Below the pieces are notes generated by a model that had not been told where the DNA came from, searched no databases, and saw only the letters and a program-made list of their open reading frames with translations. A program made the translations under genes and the position numbers. From positions 1,693 to 30,004 of the forward strand of contig DCJC01000047.1 of assembly GCA_002317355.1 (NCBI GenBank): a DNA stretch of 28,312 bases. The letters are read 5' to 3'. Of the stretch, positions 23,280-28,312 are shown in pieces; position 1 is the stretch's first letter; each line of letters opens with the position of its first letter. The DNA comes from Prevotellaceae bacterium UBA1710. GTDB lineage: Bacteria > Bacteroidota > Bacteroidia > Bacteroidales > Bacteroidaceae.

Positions 23280-24239
23280 ATGAAAGGTCGATTTGCCCCA
23301 TCTCCATCGGGTCGCATGCACTTAGGCAATGTGTATGCAGCCTTGCTTTCTTGGCTCTCCGTCAAGAAGAAAGGAGGTTCATGGGTGCTGAGAATCGAAG
23401 ACCTTGACCCTCAGAGATGCAAGCTTGACTACGCCCTTCAACTTGAAGACGACCTTCGATGGCTGGGGCTTGACTGGGATGAAGGAGGAACGGAAAACCG
23501 TGGCTCTTGCGGTCCTTATCTTCAAAGCCAGCGCTCTGAGATATACGAGGATTTCCTTGAGAGGCTCAGAAGGACAGGTCTCACCTACCCTTGCACCTGT
23601 ACCCGTGCTGATATCATGGCTACTCAAGCTCCCCACGAATCCGACGGAAGGATTGTGTATAAAGGCACTTGCAGACCAGCCAATATCACAGTCATCGCTT
23701 CTAATGCTGTTCGTGCCAGTGTTCCAGATGGTTCTCCATCAGGCCTTTCGGCTGCCACTCGCCTCTATGTGCCAGATAAGGCAATCACCTTCACCGACGG
23801 TCACTACGGTGCCCAAAGCGTGAACCTTGCCACTCACTGCGGTGATTTCATTCTAAGGCGCAAGGATGGGGCCTGGGCTTATCAGCTTGCTGTGGTTGTC
23901 GATGATGCCTTGATGGGCATTACGGAAGTGGTGAGAGGACGTGACTTGCTTCTCTCAGCCTCACAGCAGTTGTATCTTTACGATATTCTCTCGTTGAATG
24001 CGCCTGAATTCATCCATTTCCCCCTCATTTGCAACGAGGCAGGACAAAGGCTCAGTAAGCGCGATAAGAGCCTCGATATGGGCGAGTTACGACAAACATA
24101 CACTCCAGAGCAGATTATCGGTAGAATCGCGTATTTTGCAGGTCAGACAGACCGTCCAGAGCCGATGAATGCGCAGGAATTGCTCAAATTGTTTGAATGG
24201 GATAAAGTTCCAGTTCAGGATATAGTTATCGAGGTTTAA
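23280..24239 (+). CDS. gluQ: Glutamyl-Q tRNA(Asp) synthetase
   Basis: A 319-aa class I aminoacyl-tRNA synthetase-like enzyme without an anticodon-binding domain; it attaches glutamate to queuosine at position 34 of tRNA-Asp. N-terminal GRFAPSPSG (3-11), the HIGH-like HLGN (14-17), RIEDLDPQR (38-46), a zinc site C105-x-C107 with Y127 and C131, VVRGRDLL, and the KMSKS-like RLSKRDKS (257-264) are in order. Its length is far below full GltX (about 470-500 aa), which supports GluQ. The frame can be read 16 codons upstream to a TTG at 23232, but the RFAPSPSG motif needs to lie near the N-terminus and the -7 box would be translated, so the ATG is chosen. Divergent from pyrK. Confidence 0.93.
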   Translation: MKGRFAPSPSGRMHLGNVYAALLSWLSVKKKGGSWVLRIEDLDPQRCKLDYALQLEDDLRWLGLDWDEGGTENRGSCGPYLQSQRSEIYEDFLERLRRTGLTYPCTCTRADIMATQAPHESDGRIVYKGTCRPANITVIASNAVRASVPDGSPSGLSAATRLYVPDKAITFTDGHYGAQSVNLATHCGDFILRRKDGAWAYQLAVVVDDALMGITEVVRGRDLLLSASQQLYLYDILSLNAPEFIHFPLICNEAGQRLSKRDKSLDMGELRQTYTPEQIIGRIAYFAGQTDRPEPMNAQELLKLFEWDKVPVQDIVIEV

Positions 24240-24336
24240 GGACTTTAATGACTCTAAGGTCTTTAAGATTAAGGACTTTAAGGTCTCTAAGGTCATTAGA
24301 ACTAAGGACTTTAATGACTTTAAGGTCTTTAGTAAC
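24238..24336. repeat. Three 33-bp repeats built from 9-bp units
   Basis: Units at 24238-24270, 24271-24303 and 24304-24336 each hold three 9-mers like AAGGACTTT, AAGGTCTCT or AATGACTTT and one 6-mer, a higher-order repeat. The first unit begins inside the gluQ stop codon. The ABC-F gene starts 41 bp after the last unit. Confidence 0.93.
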
Positions 24337-24377
24337 AACCTTTTCAAAAATTATTAATTATCAATTAACTTCAGTTC

Positions 24378-26036
24378 ATGGTTTCCGTAGATGGATTAGC
24401 AGTAGAGTTCGGAGGCGATACTCTCTTCAGTAATATCAGTTTCTCAATCAATGACAGTGACCGTATTGCCCTCATGGGTAAGAACGGTGCAGGCAAATCT
24501 ACCCTCTTGAAGATACTTGCAGGCGTTAGAAAGCCAACTCGTGGCAGTGTCTCTGCACCAAAAGACACGGTCATTGCCTACCTCCCACAGCATCTTATGA
24601 CTGAGGATGGCAGAACAGTATTCGAGGAGACATCACTCGCTTTCTCACACCTTCGTGAGATGGAGGCTGAGATTGAAGCTATCAATAACCAGTTGGCTAC
24701 CCGTACCGACTATGAGAGTGAGGAATATCTCGGTCTCATCGACAAAGTAGCTGCTATGAGTGAGAAGTTCTATGCCATCGATATGACTCATTTTGAGGAA
24801 GATGTGGAGAAGACTCTCCTCGGTCTCGGCTTTGAGCGTACTGACTTCGACCGTCAGACATCCGAGTTCTCTGGTGGATGGCGTATGCGTATCGAACTTG
24901 CCAAGCTCCTTCTCAAGAATCCTGACGTACTGCTTCTCGACGAGCCTACCAACCACCTTGACATCGAGTCTATCGGCTGGCTTGAGGACTTCCTCATCCA
25001 GAATGGCAAGGCTGTTGTCGTAATCTCCCACGACCGTAAGTTTGTTGACAACATCACTACCCGCACCATCGAGGTAACAATGGGTAGAATCTACGACTAT
25101 AAAGTGCCTTATTCACAGTATCTTGAGTTGCGTGCCGAGCGTCGTGCACAACAGCAGAAGCAATTCGATGAACAGCAGAAGATGATTGCAGAAACCAAAG
25201 ATTTCATCGAGCGATTCAAGGGCACATATTCCAAGACATATCAGGTGCAGAGTAAGGTTAAGATGCTTGAGAAACTCGAACTTGTTGAGGTTGATGAGGA
25301 GGATACATCACGTCTGAGACTGAAGTTCCCACCAGCTCCACGTTCTGGTGCCTACCCTGTCATCATGGATGGCGTTGGCAAGACATTCCCATCGCGCATC
25401 GACCCTACGGTCACAAAGACCATCTTCGAGAACTGTTCTCTCACTATCGAGAGAGGTGACAAGGTGGCTTTCGTAGGACGTAACGGTGAGGGTAAGTCAA
25501 CACTCGTGAAGTGCATCATGGGACAACTTGAGCATACTGGTAGCATACAGCTCGGTCATAACGTTCAAATCGGCTATTTTGCTCAGAATCAAGCTGCTTT
25601 GCTTGATGAGGAGATATCTGTATTTGAGACTATCGATGAAATCGCCAAGGGTGACATCCGTAAGAAGATAACCGACCTCCTCGGAGCATTCATGTTTGGT
25701 GGTGATGCTTCTACCAAGAAGGTGAAGGTGCTTAGTGGTGGTGAGAAGACCCGATTGGCCATTCTGAAACTGCTCCTTGAGCCTGTCAACCTCCTTATCC
25801 TCGACGAGCCTACCAACCACCTTGACATCAAGACTAAGGATGTGCTCAAGCAGGCTCTACAGGACTTTGACGGCACACTTATCTGCGTTTCCCACGACCG
25901 TGACTTCCTTGACGGCCTCTGTACCAAGGTGTATGAGTTTGGCAACAAGAAAGTACGTGAGCATCTCTGTGGAGTGTATGAGTTCCTTGAGACAAAGAAG
26001 ATGGAGAGTCTTCAGGAATTGGAAAGAAAGCAATAA
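24378..26036 (+). CDS. ABC-F family ATPase (translation-associated)
   Basis: A 552-aa protein with two ATP-binding cassettes and no membrane segments. First cassette: Walker A GKNGAGKST (34-42), signature FSGGWRMRIELAKLLL (164-179), Walker B LLLDEPTNHLD (185-195), H-loop SHDR. A helical linker with many charges (about 245-305) is the region that reaches the P-site tRNA in this family. Second cassette: GRNGEGKST (367-375), LSGGEKTRLAILKLLL, LILDEPTNHLD (about 473-483) and SHDRDF. ABC-F proteins bind the ribosomal E site and rescue stalled ribosomes; some protect against antibiotics, but the sequence does not show that here. The start is an ATG after the gluQ repeat spacer, and gluQ may be co-transcribed. 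It converges with the esterase genes with no clear terminator in the 63-bp gap. Confidence 0.94.
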   Translation: MVSVDGLAVEFGGDTLFSNISFSINDSDRIALMGKNGAGKSTLLKILAGVRKPTRGSVSAPKDTVIAYLPQHLMTEDGRTVFEETSLAFSHLREMEAEIEAINNQLATRTDYESEEYLGLIDKVAAMSEKFYAIDMTHFEEDVEKTLLGLGFERTDFDRQTSEFSGGWRMRIELAKLLLKNPDVLLLDEPTNHLDIESIGWLEDFLIQNGKAVVVISHDRKFVDNITTRTIEVTMGRIYDYKVPYSQYLELRAERRAQQQKQFDEQQKMIAETKDFIERFKGTYSKTYQVQSKVKMLEKLELVEVDEEDTSRLRLKFPPAPRSGAYPVIMDGVGKTFPSRIDPTVTKTIFENCSLTIERGDKVAFVGRNGEGKSTLVKCIMGQLEHTGSIQLGHNVQIGYFAQNQAALLDEEISVFETIDEIAKGDIRKKITDLLGAFMFGGDASTKKVKVLSGGEKTRLAILKLLLEPVNLLILDEPTNHLDIKTKDVLKQALQDFDGTLICVSHDRDFLDGLCTKVYEFGNKKVREHLCGVYEFLETKKMESLQELERKQ

Positions 26037-26099
26037 TAATTCAAGTTTCACAAGCTCCACTTAGAAGTAAACTACTAACTTCCAACTCCTAATTCCTAA

Positions 26100-26957
26100 C
26101 TATTTGATTGTCTCAAGCCAGCTATAGAGTTCTTGCATCATCTCATGGTGATACTTGAAATATGCACCACAGCCAAAGCCGTGACCACCACTTGGATATA
26201 CGTGCATTGAAGCCTTTACACCAGCCTTACGGAGAGCCATGTAATACTCAGCAGAATTGAGTGGAGACACAAGGAAATCATCGTCAGCAAGCATAATGAT
26301 AGCAGGAGGTGTGTCCTTTGTTACCTGCAGATGGTTGCTATACAACTTCTCCAACTCAGGTGAAGCATTCTCGCCAATGAGGCAGTTGTGAGAGTCCATG
26401 TGTGTGATTGACTTATCCATAGAGATAACTGGATAGAAGAGAATCTGGAAGTTAGGACGTGTCTCAGGTGGATTGTGTGTAGCAATGGTAGAAGCGATAT
26501 GTCCACCAGCAGAAGAACCGAGGATTCCAACCTTATTAGGGTCAATCTTCCACTCTGCTGCATGCTCACGAATGAGACGCATAGCCTCAGTAGCATCACT
26601 CAGAGGCACTTCTGTCACACCATTTGGCATACGGTAGCGAAGCACGATGGTAACGATACCCTTGCTCATGAAATGTGTGCCCCAGTCATAGCCTTCCTGA
26701 CCGAGAGAGAGAACACGATAACCACCACCAGGGATTACGAGTACAGCCTTACGGTTTGTCTCGTTATCATGTGGGAGATACACTCTGATAGATGGCTTGA
26801 AGTTACGAGTCTCATCACTGTAAGGCTGCGTCTTATCAATGCCATTACTGTTAGGCAGACCATTCTGCCAGAGGTCGATGTCGATTGGCTTTACAAACTG
26901 CGCCATAGCACCCATGGCTGACAGTACCATGATTAATGATAATAGAATCTTTTTCAT
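26100..26957 (-). CDS. Secreted alpha/beta-hydrolase esterase (acetyl-esterase-like)
   Basis: A 285-aa exported hydrolase. Signal peptide MKKILLSLIMVLSAMGAMAQ (likely cleaved before F21). Motifs: oxyanion-hole IPGGGY (75-80), nucleophile elbow GSSAGGH with S149, acidic residue in ADDDFLV (D226 or D227) and H259 in SGGHGFG. This architecture is that of the hormone-sensitive-lipase/BD-FAE-like esterases that take acetyl groups off xylan and related plant polysaccharides; substrate is inferred from the group and from the neighbouring esterase. It ends 63 bp from the ABC-F stop and starts 24 bp after the next esterase gene, so the two form one operon. Confidence 0.85.
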   Translation of the reverse strand: MKKILLSLIMVLSAMGAMAQFVKPIDIDLWQNGLPNSNGIDKTQPYSDETRNFKPSIRVYLPHDNETNRKAVLVIPGGGYRVLSLGQEGYDWGTHFMSKGIVTIVLRYRMPNGVTEVPLSDATEAMRLIREHAAEWKIDPNKVGILGSSAGGHIASTIATHNPPETRPNFQILFYPVISMDKSITHMDSHNCLIGENASPELEKLYSNHLQVTKDTPPAIIMLADDDFLVSPLNSAEYYMALRKAGVKASMHVYPSGGHGFGCGAYFKYHHEMMQELYSWLETIK

Positions 26958-26981
26958 ATTGTTGTTATTAATTAATCTAAG

Positions 26982-28082
26982 TTACTTGAAAATCTTCTGA
27001 GCGAAATCATGTAGTGACTTTCTCCAAACCTGCCATTCATGGTCACCTGGGAAGGAATTGAAGACAATGTTGAGTCCTTTTGACTTCATATCCTCTACAG
27101 CCTTCTTAGTGCCTGTAATACGGTTGTCTTCTGTTCCTACAGAGATATAGAGCACATCAAGTTCTTCGTTATACTTCTTGTGATTTGAAATGAGTCCAGG
27201 AATCGCTTTCTCAGCATCAAACGCCCCACTCTCTCTTATGCCACCAAATACGCCAGTACTGAATATTCCGAGACTTGAGAAGAGTTCGGTGTGCTGAAGT
27301 CCAGCAAAGAAGGTCTCACCACCACCCATTGACAATCCAGCAAGTGCACGGCTCTTCTTGTCCTTCTTTACTCGGAAGTTCTTCTCAACGAATGGAATCA
27401 CGTTCTGTATGAGGTCTTCCTCAAAAGGCTTTATTCCTTCCACAGAATAAGAGAATGGTCTTCCTGGCACACTGAAAGTTCCATTGACCATCACAATAAT
27501 CATCTCCTTTGCCTTGCCCTCTGCAATGAGATTGTCGAGAATATAGTTTGCCTTACCCTGATTTATCCAACCAGTCTCATCCTCTCCACCACCATGCTGA
27601 AGATACAGCACAGGATATTCCTTTGAGCCTTCACGATAGCTTGCAGGAGTATAAACCCACATACCAACGTGCTTGTTGCGAACGGTTGAGAACAGTTCGG
27701 TCTGCATAACCATACCATGAGCCACGTCCTTGCGATTGTAGAAGGTGCAGTCCTTCTCTGGTATGTCAATGGCACTTGTCATCCTGCCACAACCAAAATA
27801 GCTTGGACTTGCAGGGTCAGCAACTTCGAGTCCGTCAATATTGAACCAATAGTAATGGAATCCCTCAACCAATGGTTTTGTCTTGGCAATCCATGAACCA
27901 TCCTCCTGCTTCACGAATTTACAGTCGTTGTCAAGACTCACTTTCCAATTGCTTGCATCTTTAGCCTTTACGCGAAACTCCACACTATTATCCTCAAGAA
28001 TGCGAGGGTAAGTAATCCTATTCTGCGCAAAAGCAGTAAGCCCAAAAGCCAGAGCCAGAGCTGTGAGATAGATATGTTTCAT
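26982..28082 (-). CDS. Secreted CE1-type esterase with N-terminal beta-sandwich
   Basis: A 366-aa exported protein. Signal peptide MKHIYLTALALAFGLTAFAQ. Residues about 22-105 form an E-set/CBM48-like domain (EFRVKAKDASNWKVSLDN, then GFHYYWFNIDG). The esterase follows: VYTPASYR, LYLQHGGGEDETGW (about 159-172), nucleophile elbow AGLSMGGG with S251, D319 in SVGTEDNR and H348 in PGDHEWQVW. This is the layout of XynZ/Fae1A-like feruloyl esterases of CE1. It would free ferulic or other aromatic acids, or acetyl groups, from xylan. It leads the esterase pair and likely belongs to a carbohydrate-degradation locus continuing to the right. Confidence 0.88.
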   Translation of the reverse strand: MKHIYLTALALAFGLTAFAQNRITYPRILEDNSVEFRVKAKDASNWKVSLDNDCKFVKQEDGSWIAKTKPLVEGFHYYWFNIDGLEVADPASPSYFGCGRMTSAIDIPEKDCTFYNRKDVAHGMVMQTELFSTVRNKHVGMWVYTPASYREGSKEYPVLYLQHGGGEDETGWINQGKANYILDNLIAEGKAKEMIIVMVNGTFSVPGRPFSYSVEGIKPFEEDLIQNVIPFVEKNFRVKKDKKSRALAGLSMGGGETFFAGLQHTELFSSLGIFSTGVFGGIRESGAFDAEKAIPGLISNHKKYNEELDVLYISVGTEDNRITGTKKAVEDMKSKGLNIVFNSFPGDHEWQVWRKSLHDFAQKIFK

Positions 28083-28109
28083 CTTTGTAGTTTGTTTTTG
28101 TTTGGGTTA

Positions 28110-28125
28110 TCGTTATATATAACGA
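28110..28125. promoter_or_regulatory. 16-bp AT-rich palindrome upstream of the esterase operon
   Basis: TCGTTATATATAACGA is self-complementary and begins 28 bp upstream of the esterase ATG. It is a candidate operator or 5'-leader hairpin. I find no TAnnTTTG box on the minus strand in 28083-28224, and nothing else in that gap. Confidence 0.5.
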
Positions 28126-28224
28126 ACTAACCAACAAAATGTTTAATGCTGTCCTTGATATTATATACAAATCCAAGCATTTTTGTTGTCACACTACCCC
28201 ATTGCTCTGGAACTCAATATATAT

Positions 28225-28311
28225 TCAGTTTTTCTCAATAATGATTTCCTTCGTCTCGCCATTGCTGTTACGGAACTTGCATGGATAGGTTTCAAGATGT
28301 TCAGTTGCTAT
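28225..28311 (-). CDS. C-terminal 28 codons of an unidentified gene
   Basis: On the minus strand the frame is open from the right window edge to a TGA at 28225-28227, encoding a tail that includes TYPCKFRNSNGETKEIIIEK. The composition is protein-like, and the orientation and position suggest it is the gene upstream of the esterase pair, 142 bp away. With so few residues I cannot name it; a polysaccharide-degrading enzyme would fit the neighbourhood but this is a guess. Confidence 0.55.
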   Translation of the reverse strand: MATEHLETYPCKFRNSNGETKEIIIEKN

Positions 28312-28312
28312 T

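Noticed and set aside
24238..24336. CRISPR-like array (33-bp period)
   Set aside because: The units lie head to tail with no unique spacers and are themselves made of 9-mers; no cas genes are present.
24378..26036. ABC-F protein as an antibiotic-resistance determinant
   Set aside because: The linker and cassettes fit the general family; nothing in the sequence or context points to resistance.

Overview
The window reads as a piece of a Bacteroidales chromosome, most like Prevotella or a close relative. Grounds: several genes carry the Bacteroidota promoter pattern TTTG - about 19 bp - TAnnTTTG, Shine-Dalgarno sequences are mostly absent, TTG starts occur, spacers are AT-rich, and many proteins (VirE_N/DUF3987 primase-helicase, DUF4494-, DUF3256- and DUF6266-like proteins, Bacteroidota-type TamB) belong to families typical of that group. 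No rRNA, tRNA, insertion sequence or CRISPR array was seen. All calls come from reading motifs; no database search was possible.

Layout. 1-706: the 3' end of a VirE/DUF3987-type gene cut by the window edge, its terminator and a 16-bp tandem repeat. 707-10054 (minus strand): a transcription unit of a DUF4494-like gene, yggS, tamB and a large Dna2-like nuclease-helicase. 10227-12750 (plus): a class I aminotransferase and a LolC/E-type FtsX permease, whose end overlaps a convergent lipoprotein/TPR-like exported protein gene by 111 bp. 13366-13983: an exported DUF3256-like protein. 14016-14158: a probable small RNA gene with its own promoter and a strong terminator. 14160-19306: an accessory cassette of a DUF6266-like gene (minus) facing away from an operon of a small sigma factor, an unknown 111-113 aa protein and an AEP-primase/helicase fusion (plus). 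19507-26036: housekeeping genes slyD, aroC, pyrD-pyrK (minus), gluQ and an ABC-F ATPase. 26100-28312: two secreted alpha/beta-hydrolase esterases in tandem, and the last 28 codons of another minus-strand gene.

How the parts work together. PyrK and PyrD form the NAD-linked dihydroorotate dehydrogenase of pyrimidine synthesis. AroC completes chorismate. GluQ modifies queuosine in tRNA-Asp. TamB and the LolC/E-like permease both serve envelope biogenesis. The two esterases look like a small set for deacylating plant polysaccharides.

The most unusual part is the 14.2-19.3 kb cassette. ATTGAAAT octamer arrays sit at both of its ends in opposite orientation and again, in opposite orientation, around a 46-bp AT-only palindrome in the divergent region between its two transcription units. 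Together with a dedicated sigma factor and a primase-helicase this looks like a self-contained accessory unit. A second, diverged relative of its primase lies at the left edge of the window. Separately, almost every spacer in the window carries its own private short tandem repeat, often touching a start or stop codon.
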